64,000 bases of DNA from Embleya scabrispora. GTDB lineage: Bacteria; Actinomycetota; Actinomycetes; Streptomycetales; Streptomycetaceae. Below the pieces are notes generated by a model. The model did not search any database. It was given only the letters and a program-made list of their open reading frames with translations, and was not told the DNA's origin. The translations under genes and the position numbers were made by a program. Location of the stretch: the NCBI RefSeq assembly GCF_002024165.1, contig NZ_MWQN01000004.1, forward strand, positions 186,001-250,000. The letters run 5' to 3'. Below are positions 18,014 through 27,026 of this stretch, piece after piece (the first letter of the stretch is position 1; each line of letters begins with the position of its first letter).

Positions 18014-18373
18014 TCAGTCCGTGGTCCATTCGCGGAGTCGGCGTGCGATGCGTCGGACGCCGACGACACCCCGGGCGGCTTCGCGGACGAGGATGACGGC
18101 TTCCTTCGGCGGATAGTCGAGACGGTGTCCGTACAGGGCCAGGAACGCCTCGGTGGCGTGCCAGGCGAATGCCTCGTTGGAGTGTTCGAGACACGGCAGC
18201 CGGACCAGCGTGTGAAGGAGCGCCGCCGCCTTGAGGTGGTCCGAACCGTACACGCCCCGGTCCATCGCACGGGCCTGCACGCGGGACAGCGCGGCGTAGA
18301 GCGGACCGAGGTCGTCGACCTGTGGATCACCGGGCAACAGTTCGGCGGCATGGAGCAGGAACGCCACGTCCAC
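18014..18373 (-). CDS. Fic/Doc-like toxin with degenerate active site
   Basis: The 119-residue product resembles small Doc-type Fic proteins of streptomycete toxin-antitoxin pairs: DVAFLLHAAELLPGDPQVDD at the N-terminus, AAALLHTLVRLPCLEHSNEA in the core and ATEAFLALYGHRLDYPP after it. In canonical Doc the core reads H-x-F-x-D-x-N-K-R. Here the matching stretch is P-C-L-E-H-S-N-E-A, so the catalytic histidine and terminal basic residues are missing. Start GTG 18373 lies 19 bases past the antitoxin stop. The antitoxin-first operon order supports a type II toxin-antitoxin pair. Loss of catalytic residues suggests a different chemistry or an inactive toxin. Confidence 0.7.
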   Translation of the reverse strand: MDVAFLLHAAELLPGDPQVDDLGPLYAALSRVQARAMDRGVYGSDHLKAAALLHTLVRLPCLEHSNEAFAWHATEAFLALYGHRLDYPPKEAVILVREAARGVVGVRRIARRLREWTTD

Positions 18374-18392
18374 GCGCGGGGGTGCGGGTCGT

Positions 18393-18689
18393 TCACGCGG
18401 CGTGGTCCCGCTCGGGCGCGGCGAGTTCGCGTGCGGCCTCGTGTTCGGCGGCGCGGTACTCGGGCGTGGGGTCGACGTCGCCGGCCTCGGCCGCGAACGC
18501 GTCGGCGCTGCGGGTCATGGACGCGCGGAACGCGTCGAGGAAGCGGTTTTCGAGGGCGGTCGCGCGCGCGTACGCCGCGCCCAGGATGTACTCCTGCATG
18601 CTCACACCCTCGGCCTTGGCCGCGGCCGCGATCGCGGCCCGCTGCCCCGGGTCGGGGAAACGGAGATTGATGGCCTTCGGATCACTCAT
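18393..18689 (-). CDS. Antitoxin (RHH-type, Fic partner)
   Basis: A 98-residue protein whose N-terminus reads INLRFPDPGQRAAIAAAAKA followed by EGVSMQEYILGAA. This is the strand-helix-helix pattern of ribbon-helix-helix antitoxins. The C-terminal half is a charged helix likely to wrap the toxin (TALENRFLDAFRASMTRSAD). It is immediately upstream of the Fic-like toxin and presumably represses the shared promoter. Start ATG 18689 lacks a strong Shine-Dalgarno sequence. Confidence 0.75.
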   Translation of the reverse strand: MSDPKAINLRFPDPGQRAAIAAAAKAEGVSMQEYILGAAYARATALENRFLDAFRASMTRSADAFAAEAGDVDPTPEYRAAEHEAARELAAPERDHAA

Positions 18690-18883
18690 GGCCCCTATGG
18701 TACCAGCAGGGCCATCGCCGATGGAAACGTTCGGGTTGCCGGAGCCGGAGACACTTCACGGCCCCGGTTCGACCGACGACGGAGGTGGATACTCGGACCC
18801 GCGTGTCGGGGCGGGCGTTCACCTGGAGCAGGCGAGGTTCGCGGTGCCCGGTGGCGTCGGAGTCGTGTTCTACGCTGCCCGGC

Positions 18884-19333
18884 ATGAGAACGGCAGTGCT
18901 GGTGGACGAGACCACTTCGGGCGCGCGGGTCGGTGCGGGCGAGCTTTCCTTCGAGGGGGATTGCCCGACGCTTCGCGAGATCATCCGGCGCCGTGTGTTC
19001 CAGGAGGTCGCCCGGTTCGAGGCCGATGCCCTCGACTCCGACGGCGCGGACGGCGCAGGCGGCATGAACGCTGAACGTCGCGCGAAAACCGCAGCCGTGT
19101 TCGAGGGCGTGTTCCGGCCCGCGTCCGGCGAGGAGCACATGGATCGGGGCCCGAAGTCCGCCCGGTTCCAGGACCCGGAACGGCAGTGCGCCCTCGCCAT
19201 CGAGGCGTTCGAACGCAACGGCTTCGTCGTCCTGGTCGGCGACCGGCAAGTCGAGGACCTCGACGAACCGGTCACGTTGGCCGGCGACACGGAGATCGTG
19301 TTCCTGCGGCTTATAGCCCTGGTGGGTGGCTGA
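18884..19333 (+). CDS. Conserved DUF4132-associated small protein
   Basis: A 149-residue soluble protein reading MRTAVLVDETTSGARVGAGE at the N-terminus, LREIIRRRVFQEVARFEADA in the middle, and FERNGFVVLVGDRQVEDLDE with DTEIVFLRLIALVGG at the end. The arrangement (strand, helix after LREII.RRV, late strands) suggests a small alpha/beta, possibly ubiquitin-like, fold; that is inference. I have seen similar sequences only next to DUF4132 genes, and here the DUF4132 gene starts 6 bases after its stop. The two are surely one operon and the proteins probably act together. ATG 18884 avoids an arginine-rich upstream extension. Confidence 0.75.
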   Translation: MRTAVLVDETTSGARVGAGELSFEGDCPTLREIIRRRVFQEVARFEADALDSDGADGAGGMNAERRAKTAAVFEGVFRPASGEEHMDRGPKSARFQDPERQCALAIEAFERNGFVVLVGDRQVEDLDEPVTLAGDTEIVFLRLIALVGG

Positions 19334-19338
19334 TACCG

Positions 19339-21813
19339 ATGGGACCGACACGCACGATGGGACCGGCCCACACAGACGAAGTCCGCGCGTACATCGCATC
19401 CGGCGACACCGGCGGCCTCGCCGGGTGCCTCGCGGCCCTGGCCCGGCAAATCGACCACGGCGACTGGACGTTCGGCCCCACCGACATCGTCGCCGCGCTC
19501 CGTGAGGAACTCCCCGAGGCCGACCGCGGCAGCCTCGTCGAAGCCCTGGTCGCCGTGATCGGCGCGGCTCCGGAGGGTCGCGAGCGAAATCTGGTCTCGG
19601 ATCTGGCGCTCTTCCTGGCCTGGGAGTTCAAGCTCGAGGCGCCACTCGCGCTGCTCGACGATGTCCTGGCCCGAGCCGAGCGCACGTGGACATTCCCATA
19701 CAGCAACCAGGTCTTCCAGACCGTCGAGGCGTCGTTCGCACACGGGCGCCCCGTATCGGGCCACGTCGTCGCCCTGCTCCGACGCATGGACACCCTGTCG
19801 TACCTGCGACGGGGTCCGCTCCGCGCCCTGCTCGCCCGCACGGAACGTCCCCTGCTCAGCCCGGGCGAGGCGTGGGCCGACCAGGCCATCGCCGATGCCG
19901 AAACCGGCGGCGAAATGTGGGAGCGGCTGCTCGCCCACGCCCGGAGTGCCAAGTCGTCCAAACCGACCGCGACGTGGGAGCGCGCGGGCCGCGACATCCT
20001 CGACGAGATCGGCGCCGAGGCGGCCTCCGCGGTCCTGGTGCGGTGGCTCGCGCTGGTGGGGCGCCCGCGTACCTTCGCGCTGGAGGAGGGCTGGGACCGC
20101 GGCGAGTACGATCCGTACAACGCGCAGGCCCTGCGCGGTATCGCCTGGCTGTTGGCATTCACCCCGGAATCACCGGAGACCGCACGGGCGTTGGGTCGCC
20201 TCGCCGAGACCGCGCTGCGCAAGGTGACGGGGATCGGCCCGGTGAGCCCGAAGGTGGCCAACGCGGCGGTGTACGCGCTGTCCCGGCTCGGTGGCGAGGC
20301 GTCCGTCGCGCAACTTGCCCGACTCGCCACCCGGTTGACCTACCGCGGCACTCTGAAGGAGGTCGAGGCGGCCCTCGACGCCCGCGCCTCGGCGCTCGGC
20401 GTCAGCCGTGCCGAGGTGGAGGAGACGGCGATACCCGCCTACGGTCTGGTCGAAGTCGGCCGACGTGTCGAGCGGTTCGGTGGCGCCGCCGCGGAACTCA
20501 CGGTGTCCGCCGGGACGGTGGTCCTCTCCTGGCGCAACGCCGCCGGCAAGACCGTCAAGTCGCCGCCGGCCGAGGTGCGCCATGAACACGCGGAGAGCGT
20601 CGCCGAGTTCAAGGCCGCCGCGAAGGACGTCGCCAAGATGCTCACCGCGCAGTCCGAGCGTCTGGACCGCCTGTTCCTCGCCCGGCGCACCTGGCGCTTC
20701 GACCCATGGCGCGAACGCTTCCTGGACCATCCCTTGGTGGGCACTCTCGCGCGCCGCCTGCTGTGGACCGTCGACGGGCGGATCCACGGGTTCGCCGACG
20801 GGGAACTGCGTACGCTCGACGACGCGCCGGCCTCCCCGGCTCCGGATGCGCGGGTCGGGCTCTGGCACCCGATCGACAGTCCCGCCGAGGAGGTCGTGGC
20901 CGCCCGGGACTGGCTCGAACGGCACCTCGTCACCCAGCCGTTCCGTCAGGCGCACCGCGAGATCTACCCGATCACGGTCGCCGAGGAAACCACCGGCACG
21001 TACTCCAACCGGTACGCGGGGCACGTGCTGCATCAGCACCGGTTTCACGCGCTCGCGGCCGTCCGAGGCTGGTCGGACACGTTGCGGCTGTCCGTCGACG
21101 CCGACTTTCCGCCCACCACGCGGCCCCTGCCCGAGTGGGGCCTGCGCGCCGAATTCTGGGTCGCCGGCCACGGCGACGACACGACCGGCTCGGGCAGCTA
21201 TCTGCACCTCGCCACCGACCAGGTGCGGTTCTATCCGATCGACGCGCCGGTCAACCGTGCGCACGCGGATTCCGGCGGCTACGAGCAGAACCGCGGCCTC
21301 GGAACCGGCGAGGTGCCGCCGCTGCCGCTGACCGACATACCGCCCGTGGTGTTCAGCGAAGTGATGCGCGACGCCGACCTGTTCGTGGGAGTGGCCGGCA
21401 TCGGCAACGACCCGACCTGGGAGGACGGCGGGCCACGGGGCCGCCACCGCGACTACTGGGTGGCCTACAACATGGGCGAACTCACCGCCGGCGCATTGGC
21501 GCGGCGAGACGTGCTCGCCCGACTGCTGCCCAGGCTCGCGATCGGCGCGCGGTGCCGAATCGACGGCAGGTACCTCCGCGTCACCGGCACACTGCGGAGC
21601 TACGCGATCCACCTCGGGTCGGGAAATGTGCTGATGAGCCCGAACGGCCGCTACCTGTGCATCGTTCCGAAGGCCGACGCGGAAACCGTCCCGGCGGGCA
21701 CCTACCTGCCATATGAAGGGGACACAACCCTGTCGATCATCCTGAGCAAGGCGATGCTCCTGGCACGAGACGACCTCATCACCGATCCGACCATCACCCG
21801 ACAGTTCGGGTAA
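19339..21813 (+). CDS. DUF4132 domain protein (MolR/YehI-like)
   Basis: An 824-residue protein. The N-terminal two-thirds is helical and HEAT-like with repeated leucine/alanine-rich helices (e.g. GPVSPKVANAAVYALSRLGG). The C-terminal DUF4132 region carries KDVAKMLTAQSERLDRLFLA, RRTWRFDPWRERFLDHPLVG, YSNRYAGHVLHQHRFHALA, GIGNDPTWEDGG, YAIHLGSGNVLMSPNGRYLC. These match the family that includes E. coli YehI and MolR-related proteins, whose biochemical role is not settled. It starts 6 bases after the small partner gene. ATG 19339 is taken; ATG 19357 is possible. A hairpin follows the stop. Confidence 0.85.
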   Translation: MGPTRTMGPAHTDEVRAYIASGDTGGLAGCLAALARQIDHGDWTFGPTDIVAALREELPEADRGSLVEALVAVIGAAPEGRERNLVSDLALFLAWEFKLEAPLALLDDVLARAERTWTFPYSNQVFQTVEASFAHGRPVSGHVVALLRRMDTLSYLRRGPLRALLARTERPLLSPGEAWADQAIADAETGGEMWERLLAHARSAKSSKPTATWERAGRDILDEIGAEAASAVLVRWLALVGRPRTFALEEGWDRGEYDPYNAQALRGIAWLLAFTPESPETARALGRLAETALRKVTGIGPVSPKVANAAVYALSRLGGEASVAQLARLATRLTYRGTLKEVEAALDARASALGVSRAEVEETAIPAYGLVEVGRRVERFGGAAAELTVSAGTVVLSWRNAAGKTVKSPPAEVRHEHAESVAEFKAAAKDVAKMLTAQSERLDRLFLARRTWRFDPWRERFLDHPLVGTLARRLLWTVDGRIHGFADGELRTLDDAPASPAPDARVGLWHPIDSPAEEVVAARDWLERHLVTQPFRQAHREIYPITVAEETTGTYSNRYAGHVLHQHRFHALAAVRGWSDTLRLSVDADFPPTTRPLPEWGLRAEFWVAGHGDDTTGSGSYLHLATDQVRFYPIDAPVNRAHADSGGYEQNRGLGTGEVPPLPLTDIPPVVFSEVMRDADLFVGVAGIGNDPTWEDGGPRGRHRDYWVAYNMGELTAGALARRDVLARLLPRLAIGARCRIDGRYLRVTGTLRSYAIHLGSGNVLMSPNGRYLCIVPKADAETVPAGTYLPYEGDTTLSIILSKAMLLARDDLITDPTITRQFG

Positions 21814-21840
21814 GGGCCCCGTAGGTCGCGCGTACCGGAT

Positions 21841-21867
21841 GCGGTGGGGGCCTCCGGCTCCCACCGC
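21841..21867 (+). terminator. Hairpin after the DUF4132 gene
   Basis: Arms gcggtggg and cccaccgc are exact complements around an 11-base loop, 27 bases past the DUF4132 stop. It is a probable terminator of that operon. Confidence 0.5.
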
Positions 21868-22488
21868 CAAGCGCGTCACGGCGGCGGGGAACCCCTGATC
21901 CTGGACGACCCGGAAGCAGCGGCGGACCACCGCCCACGGCAGCGCCGACAACACCCGAACCGGCCGAGCGACAACCCGCTCGCGAGCCGATCGGGTGTGC
22001 GCAGGCGTAGGCGGGCGGCCGAGTTCGTGCGCCGCCCCCGCCGCCGTCGCGAACACCACGGGTCTCGGCAGGACGACCGTGGCGTCCGGCACCGCCGTAT
22101 GCACGGCCGCCGCCGCGAACACCCCCGCGGCAACCACCCGGGCCGCGCCCGAAACAGCCGCGCGACCGCGTGCCCGGTGGCGACGAACAACCCTCCCTTG
22201 GCGAAGACTCCGGTGACTCAGACGAGTAGGCCGTCGACGGCGATCGCCCACCGGAGGTGGTGGCGCGTCGCTACCGAACCGCACGTAGGCGGCGCTCGCC
22301 CTGGCTGCGGAGCGCGTCGGCAACCTCGGCCGTCGCCGGCGCTTCGCCGTAACCGGCCCCGCCGGGCCCGGCGGTCGGCGGTCGGCTCCTGGTCGGGCTC
22401 GAGCGGGGCCATGCAGGGGAACCAGCTGTGTTGCGCGTCCAGGGTCGAAAAGCCGGATCCGCCCGTGCCGAGCGCCGGGCCGCGCGGT
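21868..22488. other. Region without an intact gene
   Basis: Minus-strand fragments look weakly coding (KGGLFVATGHAVARLFRARP and, in another frame, ARVVAAGVFAAAAVHTAVPD continuing ATVVLPRPVVFATAAGAAHE). They could be a decayed small membrane or transfer gene. No complete frame or recognised domain was found. Confidence 0.3.
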
Positions 22489-23361
22489 TCAGCGGTCCCG
22501 TAGCAGGCCCAGAGCCACGAACGTCTCCCGGCACCATGCCAACGCGGTACTTTCCGTCTGCCATTGGGGATCGTCCGGCGACAGATACGGGAAGATGTAG
22601 GGATCGTTGATGCCCTCCGGCAAGTCCTCGGGGAAACACCTCGTCGGGATGCCGTAGGCATGGTCGTGTACGCGGCGGGCCAGTGGCGCCTGGGCACTGT
22701 CCCACGCCCCGAACCACAGGCGGCGCAGCATCGCGGGGTGCGCCAGGGCGAACATCAATCGGCCGATGTCCAGCGGTTCGGCCGCCGAGATCACGCGTGC
22801 CGCCCAGGCGAAGCGGTCCGTACCGTCGTCCTCGAGGTAGAAGCAGTAACCCGACCAGATCTCGACGCTGTGTCCGGTCGCGATGATGGACGAACACAGC
22901 GCGGCCAGTGCCACCCCCCGGTGGCGGACGACGGAGTGCGGTGTCGTGTGGTCGTACGCGGCCGGGACCAGGAACGTCACCACCCGGCCCCGCTTCGACA
23001 TGCGCTGGGGCACCACGTCCACCATGCACTCGGGTTCACCGCTCAGGTAGGCGCCGACGTCCACCTCGCTGCCGGTCGTGTCCCAGGTCGGAACCAGTAC
23101 GGTCGCCAGGACGTCATCCCTTCCTCCTTTGCGGAGTTCGGCCAACTCGACGTTCACTTCCGGCAGCACGGTGGTCCACCCGTCCTGTGCGAGACGCAGT
23201 GCCTCCTCCCAGGACGCGCCCGGCCAGTCGTTGTCGCCATTGCGTCCGCTTCCGTCGTCGATGGTGTCGGGTTCGGTGGCGCGGTCCACGAACTCCTGCC
23301 AGGACCACATCGGGGGCTTGCGGAGGACGGTGTCCTCCGGCTTGGGGTCACGGGAACTCAT
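22489..23361 (-). CDS. DUF7192-like partner of a MoxR-type ATPase
   Basis: A 290-residue soluble protein. Its central part (VVPQRMSKRGRVVTFLVPAA, HSVVRHRGVALAALCSSIIA, TGHSVEIWSGYCFYLEDDG, RFAWAARVISAAEPLDIGRL) resembles the proteins, tentatively DUF7192, that sit next to CobS/MoxR-like AAA ATPases in actinobacteria and phages. The alternating strand/helix pattern around GHSVEIWSG is reminiscent of a von Willebrand A fold, as in CobT or MoxR partners; that is inference. Its ATG (23361-23359) overlaps the ATPase stop by four bases (ATGA), so translation is coupled. It is probably the substrate-binding or effector subunit of the ATPase. Confidence 0.6.
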   Translation of the reverse strand: MSSRDPKPEDTVLRKPPMWSWQEFVDRATEPDTIDDGSGRNGDNDWPGASWEEALRLAQDGWTTVLPEVNVELAELRKGGRDDVLATVLVPTWDTTGSEVDVGAYLSGEPECMVDVVPQRMSKRGRVVTFLVPAAYDHTTPHSVVRHRGVALAALCSSIIATGHSVEIWSGYCFYLEDDGTDRFAWAARVISAAEPLDIGRLMFALAHPAMLRRLWFGAWDSAQAPLARRVHDHAYGIPTRCFPEDLPEGINDPYIFPYLSPDDPQWQTESTALAWCRETFVALGLLRDR

Positions 23362-24665
23362 GCCTGTCCTTCCCCGCTGCTCCGCCTCACGTCCAGGTCC
23401 AGCGCCGAACGGTGGGCCGCCGACAGGCCCCGCACCACCCGCCACTGCACGGCCTGCTCCACGCTCGCTCCCGCCTGAAGCAGTTTCGCCGCGTCGATGC
23501 AGGCTCGGGGCGAGAACATCACCGGGAGTCGCTTCTCGGCCGCGACGGCGCGCAACCGCCGCACCTCCTCGATCACGTACCGGGCCTCCTCGGGCCGCGA
23601 AGGCGCGTGCGCGAGGGCGACACGTTCCTCGAGGCCCTCGTCCACGGGTACGTCGATGAAGACGTAGCGGTCCAACGTCGCCGCGTCCAGGGCCTGGCGG
23701 CCCACGTACTGTCGGTCCCCGCCGGTGCCGTAGGTGTTCGCGGTGGCGATCAGCCGGAAGGCGGGGTGTGCGCTGACCATGCCGTCGGCGAAAGCGCAGG
23801 ATCGAATGGACAACGCCTGGTTCAGCTCCGCCAACAGCCCGGGATGACCGCTGTCCAACTCGTCGAGCAACATCAGCCCGCCGTGCTCGAAGGCGCGGCG
23901 AAAGGGTGTTCCGTGGTAGTGACCGTGCGCGTCGTAGTAGCCGAAGATCTTGCTCATCGGTGTGGTCGGGCCCAGGGAGAGGGCGTGGAACTCCTGGCCG
24001 AGCGCCTCCGCCGCCTGTCGGGCCATCATCGACTTGCCGGTCCCGGCCGGCCCCACCAGCAGCAGATGGCAGCCGGCGCCGAGCGCCAGCAGTACCTCCG
24101 GCAGTACCGCGTGGGTGTGGCCGGTGAGCCGTACCGGGTCGGCGCTCGCCACCGTGACCTCCACGACGGGCTGCACGACGGTCGCGGCGACCACCCTGGC
24201 CACCTCGTCATGGGCGAACTGCGCCACGTCCGCGCACATGTTGTCGAATTCCCGTCGGAGTTTCCCCAGTGTCTCCTCCTGCTCCGTCCGTGCCGCCCCG
24301 AGCACGGCCCGCAGTTCGTGCTGCGCCCGCGCCAACACCTCCTCGGCCGCCGCCCGCGCGCTCCTCAGCGCCTGGGACGCCGTCGCCTCCGCCAGCTCTG
24401 CGGCCGTGTTCTCGGCGACCCGACGCGCGGTGTCGTTGGCCGATTCCCCGGCCGCCAGCTCGGCGGCGCGCACGATCTCGTCGGCGTTGGCGACGTGTTC
24501 GTCGGCCACGGCGCGCGCGACCGAAGCGGCCACGTTCCGCGCCGTCGTTTCCATGGTTCGCAGGGCGTAGGGAGATCTGGCCAGGGCATCGGCGTAGCGC
24601 ACGACGATCCGGCTTACGACGGCTTCCGCGATGTCGCGGACTTCGGTTCTGGTGCTCTCACGCAT
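23358..24665 (-). CDS. MoxR-like AAA ATPase with coiled-coil N-terminus
   Basis: A 435-residue protein. The first ~170 residues are alanine/glutamate-rich helices with heptad character (ELAEATASQALRSARAAAEE, LGKLRREFDNMCADVAQFAH). The ATPase domain follows: Walker A HLLLVGPAGTGKSMMARQAA, Walker B GGLMLLDELDSGHPGLLAEL, sensor 1 FRLIATANTYGTGG and arginine-finger/sensor region QALDAATLDRYVFIDVPVDE. This is the MoxR/CobS clade, which remodels partner complexes using ATP. It precedes the DUF7192-like gene with a 4-base overlap and is divergent from a transmembrane kinase and FHA gene. ATG 24665 is taken; extensions upstream are non-coding-like. Confidence 0.85.
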   Translation of the reverse strand: MRESTRTEVRDIAEAVVSRIVVRYADALARSPYALRTMETTARNVAASVARAVADEHVANADEIVRAAELAAGESANDTARRVAENTAAELAEATASQALRSARAAAEEVLARAQHELRAVLGAARTEQEETLGKLRREFDNMCADVAQFAHDEVARVVAATVVQPVVEVTVASADPVRLTGHTHAVLPEVLLALGAGCHLLLVGPAGTGKSMMARQAAEALGQEFHALSLGPTTPMSKIFGYYDAHGHYHGTPFRRAFEHGGLMLLDELDSGHPGLLAELNQALSIRSCAFADGMVSAHPAFRLIATANTYGTGGDRQYVGRQALDAATLDRYVFIDVPVDEGLEERVALAHAPSRPEEARYVIEEVRRLRAVAAEKRLPVMFSPRACIDAAKLLQAGASVEQAVQWRVVRGLSAAHRSALDLDVRRSSGEGQA

Positions 24666-24988
24666 ACGAGGATTGTGGCCAGGCCCGTCGGGACCCCTCC
24701 CGAACCGGCCGGACGCGGTGCCGATACCGCCGGCGGGCACCCACCCGGCTCCCTCGTGTGCCGGCTCCAGCGCGAGCCTGGGCCGCGGGCAAGGGAGTTC
24801 GTCGGATCAGCCGGAATCGCATGATGGTGGCAACGGCCTCGCGCCGCATCACGTGATTCACCCGATCGAGCTACATGGCAGGCGTCGGGATCGGCCCCGT
24901 GTGCGGGTACGCGAGCGCTACGTTTGGGACGCGTGGGCCTCGCGACCCGGCCGCGCCCAGGGGTTCGGTCGCGGATGAGGGAGGCGCG
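24666..24988. promoter_or_regulatory. Divergent promoter region of AAA and kinase genes
   Basis: This 323-base gap must carry both promoters of the divergent cassette. It contains a perfect 10-base palindrome, atcacgtgat, at 24848-24857, a possible operator. No coding sequence was recognised. The purine-rich gagggagg at about 24977-24984 is the kinase ribosome site. Confidence 0.35.
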
Positions 24989-26980
24989 GTGCGCTCAGGC
25001 ATGCGGATCGGCCGGCGCTATCGGCTGACAAAGGGGCCCATCAGCGGTGGCATGGGCGAGGTCTGGGTGGCCCACGACGAGGAGTTGAACCGCCGTGTCG
25101 CGCTCAAGCGCGTACGTGCCGGGGATGTGGGGGCCGAGGCCGGCGCTCAGGCGAAGTTCACCCACCCGCGTGTGGTCACCATGCACGACGTGTTCCGCGA
25201 GAAGCGCCTGTGGGGACGGGCCGAGTCCTGGCTCGTGATGGAGTACGTGGACGGGGGGAGCCTGGACCGCCGGGCGCCGATGTCTCCGCAACTCGCCGCG
25301 CACATCGGCGGGCAGATCGCCGAGGCACTGGAAGCCCTGCACGCACAAGGGCTGTTGCACTGCGACATCAAACCGGCCAACGTCGTCGACGCCGGGGGCG
25401 GGTCCGTGAAGGTGACGGACTTCGGGGCCGTGTACCGGTTCGACGGGATGTCGGTGACGCCTCGGGGGCAGAGCGGCTTCACCCTGGGCTTCGCCGCCCC
25501 CGAGGTGCTCGACGGGAAGCCACCGACACCTCGCTCGGACGTGTTCTCCCTCGGCGCCACGATGTACGCGCTCGTCGCCGGGGCGCCACCCGGCCGCCGC
25601 GGGCCAGGTGCGGGGAACGTGGCGAAGGACACCGCCGCGTCGTCCTTATCCGGCGAACCATCGGAAGCGTCGGAGTGCTCCGAATCGTGCGAAGAGGATC
25701 CGTTCGTCGCCGCGCGCCGGGCCACGCACGGTCGAATCGAGATGACCGCCCGAGTCGGACCACTGCAGGACCTGCTGGAGGCCATGCTTCGCAAGGATTG
25801 GCGGCAACGCCCCGATCTCGGTGAGGTACGACGGGCCTTGGCCGAGGTTGCGGGCGACCCCCGTGAGCTCCCGACACTTCCGGCCCGGGAGACGGAGCCC
25901 TCCTCCCCTCCGACAGACCCCCCTGTGTGGTGGAAGGGGGCCGTCGCGCGAACGAGCGCGGTTCTCCTCGCGGCGGTTGTGGCCACCGTGATGGCGATCG
26001 ACACATGGCCGATCTCCTCGGGCTCATCCACCGAGACCGGCACGTCGCGGACCCCGATCGCTCGCCCGGTGGGCACTCCGGCTGCGACGCCGAACGGATC
26101 CACCGCCGCGCAGTCCGCTTCACGGAACGAGCCGATATCCGTCATCGGCGATCACCGCACCGTGGACCCCTGTGCGCTGACCGACGCCTCCGCCTTCCAA
26201 CGGTTCGGACGTACCGAACTGGACCGGGACTACGGCTCGTTCGCCCGCTGTGACGTCATCCTGTCCGCCAACGACACCGAGACGGTGGACATCGAGATCC
26301 TGTTCACGAGCACGCCCGCGGCGAATCCGGTGCCGGCCACCAGGACCACGGGGCGGGTCCGGGTCACACCCCAGCCGGCGGAAAGCCGTAACTGCGATCG
26401 TCTCCTGACCGTGGACGGTGTCCGCGACACCACCATCGTCGTCGAGGCGAAGTTGCTGGAGACGGTCGGGGCTCCCCTGTGCGAGATCGCCGACGTGGCC
26501 ACCGAGGTCGCCGTCGACCGACTCAATCGCGGCGAACTCGCCAGGCGTTCGCCGCGACCGCCGGAGAACTCCCTCCTGTATCGGGACGCCTGCGCCATGC
26601 TTGACGCCAAGGCACTCGGTGTCGTTCCCGGGATCGACGCCAGGAACCCGGATACCGCGTTCGGTGGCTGGGGTTGCGACTGGCGAAGCACGACCGACGA
26701 CATCCAGGTGGGTCTGCGCTTCGACCGTCCCGAGCTGCCGGACGCCGCGGACGGCCGCGTCGTCAAGCTCGACGGACGCCAGAGCATCGTGCTCCCCGAC
26801 GACGACGGGAAGGGCACGTGCACCGTCGAGGTGACGGGCCCGACCTATAGCGACCAATCCGGCAAGAAGGCGGTCGAGTTGGTCTCCATCGCCGTCGGCG
26901 GCAACGGGCCGACAAACCGGTCCTGCGATCTGGCGCAAGCCCTCGCCCGCTCGGCCGCCCTGCGAATTCCGCCCGGTTGA
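24989..26980 (+). CDS. Transmembrane Ser/Thr protein kinase with external sensor-like domain
   Basis: A 663-residue protein. Kinase domain at residues ~1-300: RYRLTKGPISGGMGEVWVAH (glycine loop), RRVALKRV (ATP lysine), a short helix C region EAGAQAKFTHPRVVTMHDVF, LLHCDIKPANVV (catalytic loop; Cys before Asp, so a non-RD kinase), VTDFGAV and GFAAPEVLDGKP. A linker leads to a membrane helix (ARTSAVLLAAVVATVMAIDT, about residue 320). The extracellular part has paired cysteines and two similar segments beginning DPCALTDASAFQRFGRTELD and YRDACAMLDAKALG, like DUF3558-type sensor domains. Start GTG 24989 fits gggagg upstream. An FHA gene follows 46 bases later, an expected phosphothreonine reader. 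Confidence 0.85.
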   Translation: MRSGMRIGRRYRLTKGPISGGMGEVWVAHDEELNRRVALKRVRAGDVGAEAGAQAKFTHPRVVTMHDVFREKRLWGRAESWLVMEYVDGGSLDRRAPMSPQLAAHIGGQIAEALEALHAQGLLHCDIKPANVVDAGGGSVKVTDFGAVYRFDGMSVTPRGQSGFTLGFAAPEVLDGKPPTPRSDVFSLGATMYALVAGAPPGRRGPGAGNVAKDTAASSLSGEPSEASECSESCEEDPFVAARRATHGRIEMTARVGPLQDLLEAMLRKDWRQRPDLGEVRRALAEVAGDPRELPTLPARETEPSSPPTDPPVWWKGAVARTSAVLLAAVVATVMAIDTWPISSGSSTETGTSRTPIARPVGTPAATPNGSTAAQSASRNEPISVIGDHRTVDPCALTDASAFQRFGRTELDRDYGSFARCDVILSANDTETVDIEILFTSTPAANPVPATRTTGRVRVTPQPAESRNCDRLLTVDGVRDTTIVVEAKLLETVGAPLCEIADVATEVAVDRLNRGELARRSPRPPENSLLYRDACAMLDAKALGVVPGIDARNPDTAFGGWGCDWRSTTDDIQVGLRFDRPELPDAADGRVVKLDGRQSIVLPDDDGKGTCTVEVTGPTYSDQSGKKAVELVSIAVGGNGPTNRSCDLAQALARSAALRIPPG

Positions 26981-27026
26981 CGGTTGTCTCCACCACCACC
27001 GGACACGGCACAGCGAAGGGGAAGCG

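Noticed and set aside
18673..18784. Operator for the toxin-antitoxin pair
   Set aside because: No convincing inverted repeat was found upstream of the antitoxin start.
20170..22323. A long minus-strand open frame opposite the DUF4132 gene
   Set aside because: Shadow of the plus-strand gene.
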